DNA of 64,000 nucleotides, from NCBI GenBank assembly GCA_025716855.1, contig JAIXMQ010000022.1, positions 62,001 to 126,000 of the forward strand, written 5' to 3'. The translations under genes and the position numbers were made by a program. Positions 22,090 to 33,303 of the stretch are shown here, in pieces. Origin of the DNA: Pilaira anomala. Its lineage: Eukaryota; Mucoromycota; Mucoromycetes; Mucorales; Mucoraceae. The notes below the pieces were generated by a model, which saw only the letters and a program-made list of their open reading frames with translations, did no database searches and was not told where the DNA came from. Position 1 is the first letter of the stretch, and each line of letters starts with the position of its first letter.

Positions 22090-22830
22090 TTAAACAAGTT
22101 CTCTTAAAGAATCCCATTTTTGAAAGAGACAAGCACCACGTTCCTCAAAGTATGTTGTTCGATTTTGAATAAAATCCAAAAGTTCTCTTTTGGCATTATC
22201 GACATGTCTTTATCAAATGATTAATATATGATATAAACTAGAGTAAATCTGTCTAAATATACCTTTTAAATTCTTTATATTCGTCAATATACAGTTTAAA
22301 TTCTGATTGAATATCTAAGTGTAGTATATATATATTTTTTTTTTAAAAAAAACAAGCCATTTTGTATCAAATGATAATTAACTACAATTACCCTCAACAG
22401 CAGAATTAAATTTAGCGTCATCTGCCTGTGTTTCTACATTGGAATTGTGGTCAAAATGTCGGTTTTCTCCATTTTGACTATCATCCTCATCTTCTAATTC
22501 ATAGTTTTGGTTCGATTGATCATCATTGCATTGGGTCCTTTGGGAATTTTGTTTAGAAGAAAAAGTAGGTTTATGAAATAATGACTCATCAGAAGCATCG
22601 CCATTCTGTTGGTACGACTTTTTAGGTACTCTTCTATTGTCTTCCGCATTTTTATTAGTATTCATGTAATCACCATCTTCGCTTGGTGAGTAGGTGAATG
22701 GAGAGAGATTATTAAAGTCATCTAGATTTTGATATGCTGATGGAGATTCCCTTTCTTTCTCACTATTAGCGAACCAGTTCATAGTAGGACTTCCGTTAGT
22801 AGGCATCATAAGGGGTGGCGTACGAGGCAT
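22090..22830 (-). CDS. Hypothetical disordered protein with conserved-looking helical C-terminus
   Basis: Three exons: 22830-22392, 22314-22263, 22207-22090, about 202 aa. The first 146 residues are disordered and polar (MPRTPPLMMPTNGSPTMNWF start, Asn/Ser/Asp/Glu-rich). The last 55 residues are helical and well mixed: DIQSEFKLYIDEYKEFKR then AKRELLDFIQNRTTYFEERG and KWDSLRELV. Splice sites keep the frame and the coding character changes to ordered exactly in exons 2-3, which supports the model. Family not recognised. The Pro-rich start with S/TP sites suggests a kinase-regulated cytoplasmic or nuclear adaptor, which is only a guess. Confidence 0.6.
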
Positions 22831-23117
22831 TCTTTTTTTTTTTCAAACAGTAAAATTAAATAAAAGTAAAGAAGAAGAAAAAAATTAAAAAAAAAATTTG
22901 AATATATTTATACAAAATATAATAGTTTGATTAAGAGAAATTTTAATACTAAAGCGAAAAAAAAAGAAAAAGAATAATGTTGTTACAAATTTCATAGTGA
23001 AATAATATCAAAGTACAAAGCTAAAATAAAGCAAAAAAGGAGGGGATAGTGTGAGAGAGAGTTGTGAGGGGAAGATTATTCATGTGAAGCTTCATGATGG
23101 GGTTCATCCAAACGATA

Positions 23118-25710
23118 TTATTGACGTGGTTGGTGCGTCGATTGCGTCTTGGTGCAAGTATTTGACTTTGTATCACGGAAGATTTTACTATGAATACGTT
23201 TACCATAAGGTGTCGTGCGAATTGTTGATAATAAGGGACGAATACATTCAACAAGCTACAAAAAGAGATCAATATATTAATAAAGGTATAAACTCATCAG
23301 TAATAAATATATTACCTCGGCACGTTGATCTTCATCAGCAAAATCTAATGAGGTTTGTATAACATAATTTGCGAATGAATCATGCAAGAGTTTTTCCATA
23401 ACAGATGGATTTACGAGTTCAGCTATTAATAAACGACGAGTAGGAGGTTGAGCGGTTCGAATACACTAGTTTAAAGAATAATATTAGAATCATAACATCA
23501 GAAAATCTTTTACTATTTTACATTTTCAATAACATTTGAACTAAACTTCTGTACAGATAAAGTACAGACGTGATTTACAAAACGACGAATGACACTTTCA
23601 GAGTACTTTGTGACACCTAATTCCAATACATATTGTACAACATAATTACCAAAAGGATCTTGTACAAGTGGTAAAGCATGTTTAGCAATTTCATCTACAA
23701 GTTGATCCTATAAATAAATATTATTAATATAAGCTCTTTCATAAAGCGCATATTTAACAAGTATTACCTTTTGAGGAATAGTGGCATGATCGAAGCATCT
23801 TTGTAAAACACAACAACCATGTTTGTGTGATGCAACTTCAATACAATTTGCACAAACTGCGTCATAAATAAATTGATTGTTTTCTGCTGATAAACGGTGA
23901 AGACACTTTTGAATGACATGGTTTCCATTCAAATCCTTAATTAATATTACCACGTTTGAATTCAAAGCAGATGTAACTGTTTTAATCTATAAAAATAAAA
24001 AAAAATCAATAAACACTCACATTACAAGTTTCAATATTTATATAATCATATACCTGTTCATTGGTAGAAAGGTATTCAATCAATTTTTGAACAGCTCTCG
24101 TTCCATGCATATTTAAAGCAATTTTAACTAGTTCTGGTGCAACCGTATCAACAATGATAGTGCGTTGTTCATTATTGCATCTTTCCAACATTTTTTGGCA
24201 GAGATAATTACCAAATGAATCTTTTTTTTTAAAAAAAGTATTAATTGAAAAGATATAAACTGTTTTAAAGGAAAACTTACCAGTCATTAATTCAGTAAAG
24301 TGAGGATGGATTTCGTTAAAGACGATTTGAAGGTTTTTCATACCATTTTCCTTTTCCTCGATCTTTTTTTGTAAGAATCTACACCCATTTTGATCCTTAC
24401 ATAATTCGTACAACTTTCCAATAAAATCCTCAATTTTAGCATCAGCAAATTTATCTTGATCTGAATTCACTGCGTTAGTGGTAGTGGCAGAACGGCGTTG
24501 ATCATTCTGTTTTTTCGTCTTAAGTGGAGATACGATTGGAGGTACGAAAAATGAAGAGTTTTGAGGAAGCGGTTGTTGATTATTATATTGTTGGTATAAT
24601 GAATCTGTAGTAGAAGTAAAGAAAGGAGTAGGAGTAGATATATATCGACATGAATCATTTTCAGGACAAAATCCAAATTGATCGGCGTGTGGACACATCC
24701 CTTGTGATTTCAACATTCCTCTAGGAAGAAGTACTTTCATATTTTTAAAATCAGCAGCTGTTGCATTACGTCCGGGTTGGTTTTCCCATCCATAGGCATT
24801 ATACCCTGGATTGTGATTAATAGGGTTAACCATATGCCCAATTTCAATATTTTGTTGTTGCTGTTGCAATGGTGTATGGTATGGTATCCATGGTGTATTC
24901 ATCTCTGATGATACAACAGAGTGAGCTAATCCATTTATTTGTACATTTGAATTCACTGCCAAATTACTGATATTGGATATGGGAAACTAATAAATTGATA
25001 AATATCTTTTTCGTATAATCCTACTAGTATTAAAAAAAACAATATACACACCGATTCTGGATAATCTTCGGAATTGCTACCAGCAGTAGCTACTGGAACG
25101 GTATTTCGCATAGAAGATTCATTAGTTTGTGGTAAAAGAGGATTAAATGAAGGGGCTAAAAGAAGAATTGTTAAATTTGTTTGATATTGAATTATTCTTG
25201 TTTACCTTCTGACTCAATTGGTAAAGTCTCTGAGGGTCTTTGACTTTGAGGAAAATTACCCATAGGATCTTGATGTGTCATACCAATTGGTAAGTTTCTA
25301 AATCTACAGATAATAAGTTTTAGCGTAATATAATCATAGATATTGCCTCAAGTAAAAGTTACCCAGAGTCAGAATCATTTAAAGATAACTTAGTGCTTAA
25401 CAAAGCATCCAAAGTGTCATCATCATTTGAATTTCTCCGCGAAGTTGGTATGGATCGTGGCTTTTGGATCGTTTTTGGTGAAGGGAAAAAAAATGGATCC
25501 AGTGGAATTAGATATTTCGACCGTCTTTGTCTTTCCTCTTCGCTTGTGCAATTATCCAAACTATTCTCTTGAGATTTTAGTTTCTCATTTCAGACAACAT
25601 TAATAAACTTACGGTGATTGCGTCGTTTGTGGAGGGAAAAGAAATGGATCTAATGGGACTCGATATCTCGACCGTCTTTCGTTTTCCTTATCGCTATTAT
25701 CACTCTCCAT
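23118..25710 (-). CDS. Pumilio/PUF-family RNA-binding protein
   Basis: Ten exons: 25710-25613, 25560-25363, 25303-25206, 25155-25052, 24986-24281, 24220-24054, 23986-23768, 23707-23522, 23465-23316, 23255-23118, about 687 aa. The N-terminal half is disordered, with a short Cys/His stretch (CPHADQFGFCPENDSCRYI) that resembles part of a CCCH finger. The C-terminal half has eight PUF repeats. Recognition cores read NGCRFLQ, FGNYLCQ, HGTRAVQ, NGNHVIQ, HGCCVLQ, FGNYVVQ, FSSNVIE, FANYVIQ. In the known PUF code repeats 6-8 (NYxxQ, SNxxE, NYxxQ) read the UGU of 3'-UTR targets. Repeat 5 has CCxxQ instead of CRxxQ. Role: post-transcriptional repression in the cytoplasm. The first two exons are tandem duplicates. 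Confidence 0.92.
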
Positions 25711-25766
25711 TCTACTCTCTTGAGAATTAGTTTCAATCTCATTCCAAACAACAATAATAAACTTAC
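25455..25766 (-). repeat. Tandem duplication of a coding exon plus intron in the PUF gene
   Basis: Two units of about 154 bp in direct orientation. Each starts at a GTAAGTTTATTA-type splice donor and its intron, followed by an exon encoding ERRSRYRVPLDPFLFPP (first copy) or RQRRSKYLIPLDPFFFPS (second copy). The intron halves are also alike (TGTTGTTTGGAATGAG versus TGTTGTCTGAAATGAG). A donor-like sequence at 25761-25766 precedes the first ATG, so the first unit kept the intron scar. Confidence 0.85.
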
Positions 25767-27638
25767 GTTTTTTATAAAAAAAAAAAAATATAGTACACAA
25801 AAATTATAACGTTTTTCTTCACTCCTATTATAGATTTTTTTTTTTCAAATGAAAGAGCTTTAAATGACGCGAGATATTTGCAAAGAAGGTGGAATATATT
25901 AATACCGTCAATTGGTCACTTTACTGAAAAATTGGCCTCTTTTTTGAATATCAATTGGTCGCGTTTTTGAACATCAATTGGTCACTTTTCTGTATCGCCG
26001 AGTTTGCCTCATTTTTAACGAGATTTGGCTTTTCATTGGACAATGCGTTTCTTTTACAGAATACATTTAGATGACTTTTTTTTTTAGGTATCAGGTCTTT
26101 GTCACAAGGTATTTCATCGGTATCCTATTCTTTTATTAATAAAAATAGTAATATATTGTATAGGTATCTTACTGTTTGTCACAATGCATCTTGAAATGCA
26201 AGCACTAACAACTGTCCGACGCAAATATTCTGTACAGCTGGAAATTGTATCTTGCATTAAAATTTTACAAATAAGCTATTGAATTGAATGTTATTATTAA
26301 ATTAGATACTTAATGTAATGCATTGAAACTTTTTTTTTGATATTTTATGGTTTAATTCTTTTAGTTATTTACTTATAAAGACGCATAGTATGTGGACAAT
26401 CAGTAATTAATGAGAAAGGACTTATGGTTAATTTATTAAGAAAAATAAAAACAGAAAAAACTCTTCCAAACTAAAAAAAAAAAAAAAAAGCACGGTTAAT
26501 CGTTTGAGTCTTCAACAGTTCAGTCTAAAAAAGAATTTACATTTAACGCTCAAGAAAAATCAGTCCAAATAGAGATTCCCTTTTTAAAGATATAATGAAT
26601 GCTATTTACATGGTTTTTTTTTTTATGTATAGTTTTTTTGTACACGACTTTTGTCTTAGATTTTTGTGCACGACTTTTACTTAGTTTTTTGTGTATGTTT
26701 TTTTTATCTATTTGTGCATATTATGTGATTAAAGTATAGGGTATTTATATAATGAAGGTCAAATTTCATCGAAGCTGGTAGGGGTTTTCTCAATTCACTA
26801 ACATAAAAAAAGTTATACTGCTAGTTAGCAAGCAACCAACGTTGTGCAAGATCATATTATAGATTGAGGTATTAATTATGAAGCACAAACCTGTGCAAGA
26901 TGAACAATTATGTACGACTTAGCTGTCAACATATACATATAAGCCCCCGCTATGTTCCATAAATAAACAATTAATGGTGATTTTTTCGTCTAAGATTGTA
27001 TTTTATAGCTTGGGTTTATCACTAAATTACTAAAAAGCTTCACCATTTTTTTTTTTAAAAAAAAAATAAAACTGGTTATTTAGGAGTGGTCGACGTTTAA
27101 TGGCTCTCATTATTTTATAAAAAAGAAGTTAGAAGATAGCAAACACTTTTACTTCGCTTAGTAGCAGAGAAAAACGATTTATGTATCATATATTAAAATT
27201 TTCCTGCTAAAATAAATCCAAGTTTTTTTCATAGCTATTTACTATCTAATTGATGCTTTAGATAGAGGGAAGAGATAATGTTTATTTTTCCTAATGATTT
27301 AGGATTAGAGTCAATAAAATAAATTGAGTAGGATTGTACATCGCACTACCATTGGTGACCGATAACATCTTAATTGAGTTTTCAGCGCACTATTATGTTA
27401 CTTCTCCTTAAACCATTAAAATCCTTTACTTTTATCAACATGCATCATATATCGCCTCTTCAATTATATGAAACTTTTAGATGAATGTACGTGTTTTTTT
27501 TGAAGGACGCGAATATTTGGTGTTTTTTTTAGAAATGTTTTTTCATTCTTTTTTGTACCTTTTTTTTTTTTTTTTTTTTTTTTTTTGTTTGTATCATACT
27601 ACAACTTTACATAGTATTGTTATTATTCTCGTTTTATA
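25767..27638. other. Divergent intergenic region
   Basis: No gene seen. Short degenerate direct repeats of a CAATTGGTC(A/G)C motif occur at about 25908-25990 (three copies). GCACGACTTTTG-like phrases repeat near 26640-26700. A T run of about 25 nt precedes the Psf3 gene. Promoters of the PUF and Psf3 genes should lie here. Confidence 0.45.
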
Positions 27639-28635
27639 ATGGAACTTGACGAGTATTATAGCATTGATTCTATCTTGGCAGAGCAAACTGTAAATTCAAA
27701 CAAGATTACAATGAACTGAAAAGACTGATTTATTTTCTTAATCATAGAAAATACCATGTACAGCACTTATTGATTATAGTGCCGAAGTCAATTTAATGGG
27801 TGACGGACAACCAGTAAATATTATGCAAAGAGAGAATACGACTTGAAGATTCACACTTGCTTTTTTTTTTTTCTTTCTCTCTGTACAGGTTACTCGCAAT
27901 CAACGGTTTGAATTACCATATTGGATAGCAAAGCCTTTGGCACAATACACGTATGTGATTTCTTTTTCTCTATTATATAAAAACTAACTTTGAGAAAAAC
28001 TAATGATATTATGAATAGATTGCCAAATGACAGGTAAAATGAAATTATCTAAAGCTTTGAGGTTTTATCTGTATTAAAATGTGATACTTTTATAGCTCTC
28101 TTATTTTGATTGAGTTACCGAAGACGTTTGGAACAAGAGTGCGAAATGTTTTAGATGCCAGCCCTACTAATGTAGACTTTCGATTATTATGCCCTTACTT
28201 CTATTTATTTGGTGTTAAACTACTAGATTTAGTTGTGGATGATTCGTTATCCAAAGTCTTGAAAGAGGTTTGATTTTTTTTTGGTGTATTTGAGTATATA
28301 TACATTTACTAACATTTATATTTACAGGCATTTAAAGAAAGACTTAAAGATATTATGAACTATTCACAAACTTTAGGAGCTTCCAGTGGTCAAGAGTTTT
28401 TACAAAAATTGGATGAGACCGAAAAAGAAAGTAATACAAGGAATATATTTTTTCTCTCATTAAAATTCCTTCTAAATACGTCTCTATTTCTTTTTTTTTT
28501 CTTTTTTTTCTTTTATTTATTGTGATTATAGTTTATAGAGCAGGACAGGAAAGTGCATTACATTTCAGACAATGGAGAGATAGGTCTATACATCAAATTA
28601 AAACTGTAGATATTAATTCAAGATCTCAAACATGA
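27639..28635 (+). CDS. PSF3: GINS complex subunit Psf3
   Basis: Seven exons: 27639-27689, 27748-27813, 27889-27950, 28019-28033, 28096-28267, 28328-28430, 28532-28635, 190 aa, the usual Psf3 length. Start MELDEYYSIDSILAEQ, then the B-domain-like N-terminal beta part (KIPCTALIDYSAEVNLMGDG, ELPYWIAKPLAQ) and the helical A domain (ELPKTFGTRVRNVLDASP, CPYFYLFGVKLLDLV, ..ESALHFRQWRDRSIHQIKT). Psf3 with Sld5, Psf1 and Psf2 forms GINS, part of the CMG replicative helicase. A 15-nt microexon encodes LPND between two phase-matched neighbours. A short polypyrimidine-AG precedes most exons. Confidence 0.92.
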
Positions 28636-28847
28636 ACATAAAAAATAAACTTTTTTTTTTATTTATTATGGAACACTTGGGTCACGGTTAAACTTGTAAG
28701 CCAGTTATATTTTGTTATTTCTAAAACGTGATGATAATACGGACCAACCAGAATACTTTTTTGTATATATAAAGATACCATTTTTATTTATTTATTTTTT
28801 TTTTCTTTTTCCTTTCTTCCTTTTTATTACTCTTTTTTTTTAACAGT

Positions 28848-29930
28848 ATGTCAAATTTAGAAGGGTTAACAAATCAAGAAGCAAAGACAGATACACCTCG
28901 TTTAGTATTAAGAACATATAGAGCAAGTGATCATGATTATGTAGACCACTTGTTTTATAGTACTTATTTTACACTTGTACCGGAAGGTGTAAAATGTAAA
29001 CTCAAATCTCCTTTATTCTGGGTAATCTGGATTGGTTTTTACTCCTATTTATTAGCAATTGTACCGGTCTTATTAGCCGGTTTATCCGTTCCAAGTTGGA
29101 CTTCTACTGTTCTCAAGGTATTCTTAACTATTGCCTGGACACTTGTTTCATTTGCAGGCGTATTTGTTGTCACAGATAGATTTGAAGTAGTTGATAAAGT
29201 AGAGAATGTACGTCAAAACGATCTTTCTGACCCTGAAGTATATTATTTGAACTGGACAAAGGAAGAAGTTGAGGTAAAAGAGGATGGTGATGAGAATAGC
29301 AAGTTGAATGAAGGTAAAAAACGCGTCACTTTTGACAAGGATGCAAAGCCAGCAACAGAACTTGTGCGTTCTCAAAAGCCATTAAGTGAACAAGCCCCTT
29401 CTCATTTCTGGGTACTTACTTTGGACGGAAAACCTTGTGGTATGATTGGATTAGCTCATTATGATCAACAGATTTTATCTCGTAAACCAGCACAACCTCC
29501 CGCTTTAAAATTAATGGCGGCTGCTCTGTTTAAAAGATACGGTTTAACTGTACCCGAAGCCTTTTCTAACCTTCAAGATAAGATGTCTCCTGTTGTATTC
29601 GCTCAACCTCAACAACCTAATGTGGCTACACTTCAACGTCTTACTGTGAAATCAGAGTATCAAGGTTGTGGATTAGCTACTTTATTAATTGATAGAGCCA
29701 TGTCTTGGGCTAATGAAAAGGGTTTGGAACGTGTAGAAGCAAAGACAAATGAATTGGAAACAAAGGCTGCTAATATTTTACGCACGAAGCATGGTTTTAA
29801 GTTGATTAAAAAGGAAAGAAAGGGCTGGTTTGGTCAGTATGAAAAAACTTGGTCTTGTGATGTCAAAGAATGGTTAGCAACTCATGAAGCTGCTGCAAAT
29901 ACTTATAAAAAGAATCAAAAGAGTAGTTAA
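28848..29930 (+). CDS. Membrane-anchored GNAT acetyltransferase
   Basis: Single coding exon, 360 aa. N-terminal GNAT strand/helix (RLVLRTYRASDHDYVDHLFY), then two transmembrane segments at about residues 55-75 and 83-107. A charged insert follows (KEEVEVKEDGDENSKLNEG), then the acetyl-CoA binding core: LQRLTVKSEYQGCGLATLLI with the QxxGxA pyrophosphate-binding loop (QGCGLA), and RTKHGFKLIKKER near the end. The hairpin of two membrane helices inserted into the GNAT fold is the layout of NAT8-type N-acetyltransferases. Substrate unknown. TTTTTTTTAACAG directly before the ATG looks like a splice acceptor, so a 5' UTR intron is likely. Confidence 0.8.
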   Translation: MSNLEGLTNQEAKTDTPRLVLRTYRASDHDYVDHLFYSTYFTLVPEGVKCKLKSPLFWVIWIGFYSYLLAIVPVLLAGLSVPSWTSTVLKVFLTIAWTLVSFAGVFVVTDRFEVVDKVENVRQNDLSDPEVYYLNWTKEEVEVKEDGDENSKLNEGKKRVTFDKDAKPATELVRSQKPLSEQAPSHFWVLTLDGKPCGMIGLAHYDQQILSRKPAQPPALKLMAAALFKRYGLTVPEAFSNLQDKMSPVVFAQPQQPNVATLQRLTVKSEYQGCGLATLLIDRAMSWANEKGLERVEAKTNELETKAANILRTKHGFKLIKKERKGWFGQYEKTWSCDVKEWLATHEAAANTYKKNQKSS

Positions 29931-30135
29931 ATTCTATCTCTTCTTTTTTTTTTTTTCAAACAACTTAGAATTATTCAACAAATTGTATATAATAATAATA
30001 AATTACTACTACTACTATGTCAAACAAAAAAAAAGGGCTGTTTTATTTTAATAATTATTAAATGATAAAGTAAAATATGTATGTTGGTGATATAATTTAT
30101 ATATTTAAATATATACATGATGAGTATTGAGATTA

Positions 30136-32300
30136 TTATGCCTTGTTTTTCTTTTGAACAGAATTCATCGCTGCAGTGAGACTGGTAATGATTTTATAAG
30201 ACACGACTAAATCCTTGTAATCTGAATGCGTTGGGTCTGAATGTTTAATCAATTCTAAAAAAAAAAATATATTACTACCAATGACATTAATTTGTGTAAC
30301 TTTTTTTTTTTACTTTACCTGCAATTAACAATCCATAGCGAGCTACACGTTGAATAGGAATAATTAGAAAATCATACATGGTAAATTGACTTGTTTCTTT
30401 TCTTGCATTTAATTTCTAAAAAAAAAAAATCCGAGTTAAAAAAGACATTATTTTTTGTATTTCTTTCTTTTTTTTACCTGTTTATAAATTAAATAAGCTT
30501 TCTTATTAATATTAATATCAACTGATTTTTTGTTTTCTTTATAATCCAAAGCGCATCTTAGGAAGACGATGAAATCCAAAGACATTTCACGAAGTACTTT
30601 ACCCAGATGTAAACTATTACAAGTAATATTATCAAGCATATCTTCTTGACGTATCGGGTAATCAATTCGTTGTACATGTTCTATTTGAAAGTGACGAAGA
30701 CGGTTAATTAACTTGGCCGAGAATTGCATCAAGTCAAATAGGTTGGCAAACACATCTACATCTGCTTCTTTAATGAATGGATTTCCTTTAGATAAGCCAC
30801 TAACTATAGCATCATAAAATATCTATACAGAAGAAAGAAAGAAAGAAAGAAAAAAAGATGTTATTTTCACATGTGAATTAAAAAAAAATAGCGTTAAAAA
30901 CGTACCACTTTTGAATAATAAAGTTGGTTCCAAAAATTGACTTCGGTATCAAAGAACTCTCTCATGATAAATTTACGAGTTAGTTCGTTTTTTTCTTGCT
31001 TATCTAGAGACTATATTGTAAGATAATATTAGTTAAACATATTATATATAACTTTTTTTTTTTTTTTTACCATCGGGAAATGCGTTTCAGGTATGATGAT
31101 AGGCTTCTGAAGAGATTCTTCCAAGAGATGATGCCAAGTCATTAAAGCCTTTGCTTCTCTCTTCCAGCTCGTCTTTCGATGAAGTTGATATTTCCTTGGC
31201 CTGATAGCGGAAAATTCCACAATCAATTCACGTGTGATGGGATCAAAAACATTTGGGATATATAAATATTTTATATCTTCACAAAAAGAAGAATAAAATG
31301 AATTTGATGGTGTTACACTTGTTCCATTGGCAGCCGCTTCGGCAGCACGTGCTTTTGCTTTTTGACATGATTTTAAAGCAGGCTTCTTATCGGCTGGATG
31401 TGTATACTTTTTCAAGATTGACATGTGACGCGTGTGTTGTTCGGTGATGGAGATGATATCATTTTCGGCTAATGTACTGTGGCTATCGTTGGTTGGTGAT
31501 ATCATACCGTAGTAATTTGGACAACTGGACCGACGTCGCATACTAGGACCAGTTGAACTTCCGCCTGCAGATAAGGTTGAGCCTACAAGTGTAACATCAG
31601 ATGCATGGTCAATTGAATCACTAGTAGGAGTAAAGTGTTGTTGTTGTTGTTGTTGTTCAGGATCTTCTAGCTTTATTCTTTCAGCAGCTGTTGAAATACT
31701 ATGAATTTCCGAATCGGAATGATAGTCTTGGCTTGTGACAGAGCTTTGAGTAGTTACACTATCAGATTCTTCATATACATCCGAAACTGGAGATAATGAT
31801 AAGTCAGTATGATAGGATTTGAATGTATGTTTTTCTAGTCGATGTTGAATATTTGGTTCACTGGCCTCTCTTTGTAACTCCCAAGGCGGTGGAGAGAGTG
31901 GTGTTTCTGGAGACCAGTTTATTAATGATGGTTTGACGGGTTCTGGGACTACAGGTACAAAGGTATTATAATCAGTCTTTGAACTAGGTCGGATATGAAA
32001 GTGAGGTCTATGAAGCTTTTTTAAAACTGATTGAACACTATGTGTTGTTTTGACTTTCTCTGTCAAGGTATTCAGGGTGTCTGGGCTATTATCTTTACTG
32101 TGAGTTGTTGCTGTTGTTGTTGTCGTACTATCTGTTTGTTGATGTAAATATGTCGTTGGACTTTCAAGCGATTCGCTGGTATCCTTATTCGTTCCCTTTG
32201 AAGAAAAAATGTTTTTACTACTCCATCTTTTCTTTTTTAAATCTGTATCGATTGATAAATTTGGTCTAGCTGGACCTTTGTCGACTGATATTGAATGCAT
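30136..32300 (-). CDS. DH-domain Rho guanine nucleotide exchange factor
   Basis: Five exons: 32300-31071, 31010-30906, 30822-30478, 30415-30319, 30254-30136, 631 aa. The long first exon is a Ser/Thr-rich regulatory region with many SP/TP sites and a poly-Gln run. The DH (RhoGEF) domain starts around residue 425: RKFIMREFFDTEVNFWNQLY (CR1-like), then FANLFDLMQFSAKLINRLRH, then MYDFLIIPIQRVARYGLLIA, the CR3 signature (LIxPxQRxxRYxLLL). DH domains activate Rho/Cdc42 GTPases for polarity and wall growth. The protein stops about 30 residues after CR3 and lacks a visible PH domain, which usually follows. Start chosen at 32300 because an upstream frame is only A-rich leader. Confidence 0.82.
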
Positions 32301-32758
32301 TTTTTTTTTTTTTGATTTGTTACAAAATAAAATAAATGTAATATATGTCAACTAGGGTTGGAAAAAAGATTATAAAAAAAAAAAAAGAGAATTAAATGAA
32401 TTTTCTTTTTTCTCTAACACTACTTTTCTGCAGTCACGACGTTTTAGTAGGATGCTAGAAAAGACCAGGTTTCTCTTTTGTACGTAATAAGTCGTTCTTA
32501 TCCATTCAATTCATGTGACATTGGATAATCAGAGACGGGGCCAATAAGCTTAAATTTAAGGTTTTAAGTATATTTTGATTTTTTGGTTAATTTCGCCTTT
32601 TTAAGTCTATTACAAAAATAAACATTTCCAAAATCAGATAAAGAAAACATAAAGATAAACAATAAGATTTTGGTATTTAACTATTTATTTAATACTTTTG
32701 TGTTTTTCTTTTTTTTTTAAAAAAAAAAAGAGTTAACACATTTGGAAAATCTATAAAT

Positions 32759-32878
32759 ATGAATCGGTTTGTAAGCGACAAACTTGATCCAATAGAAATT
32801 TTACATGGCGACCCGAGTGCAAACTTTAAAAATGTAACTGTAGAAGATCCTTTTTCACTTTTTACTTCTTTGACATAG
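32759..32878 (+). CDS. Possible 39-aa micro-ORF
   Basis: Begins ATG after a CTATAAATAT element and encodes MNRFVSDKLDPIEILHGDPS followed by a similarly balanced remainder ending SLFTSLT. Composition is coding-like, unlike the flanks. It could be the surviving first exon of a lost gene. Low confidence. Confidence 0.2.
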   Translation: MNRFVSDKLDPIEILHGDPSANFKNVTVEDPFSLFTSLT

Positions 32879-33195
32879 ATAAATGAAAGCCTTACTGTGA
32901 TGACTCAACTTACTGAAACGATATCGTGTTACTTATAATGCACACTTGAAAGTTTCGGAGAAAGTTTATTTTTTTTTTTAAACCTCTTTTTTTTTTTTTT
33001 TTCTCTCGGAGAAGGTTTGAGATCCAGAGCCAGGGCACGATTATTGTCCTAATGTCTTAGGAACTTCTGAAAAGATATTCATATTCTATTTATTTAGACA
33101 ATATAAAGCATATCCTTTTCGCTGTATATAGAAGAGGTATGCATATATTATAAATAGTAGGGGTCAACACTTCAATATTACGAAGCATTTACAAC

Positions 33196-33303
33196 ATGAA
33201 AGTTTTATTTTTATCACTCTCACTATGTATACATGTTGCCGGCTTGACAAAAACGATAAGCAGTTACATAAAAGCTCCTAGTATAATTGTAGGACAAATT
33301 TAA
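33196..33303 (+). CDS. Possible 35-aa secreted peptide or first-exon remnant
   Basis: ATG followed by a clear signal-peptide pattern (MKVLFLSLSLCIHVAG) and a short mature part ending SYIKAPSIIVGQI. A TATA-like TATTATAAATAG lies about 45-50 nt upstream. The mature part resembles the beginning of Ser/Thr-rich cell-wall proteins, so this may be a truncated gene. Low confidence. Confidence 0.25.
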   Translation: MKVLFLSLSLCIHVAGLTKTISSYIKAPSIIVGQI

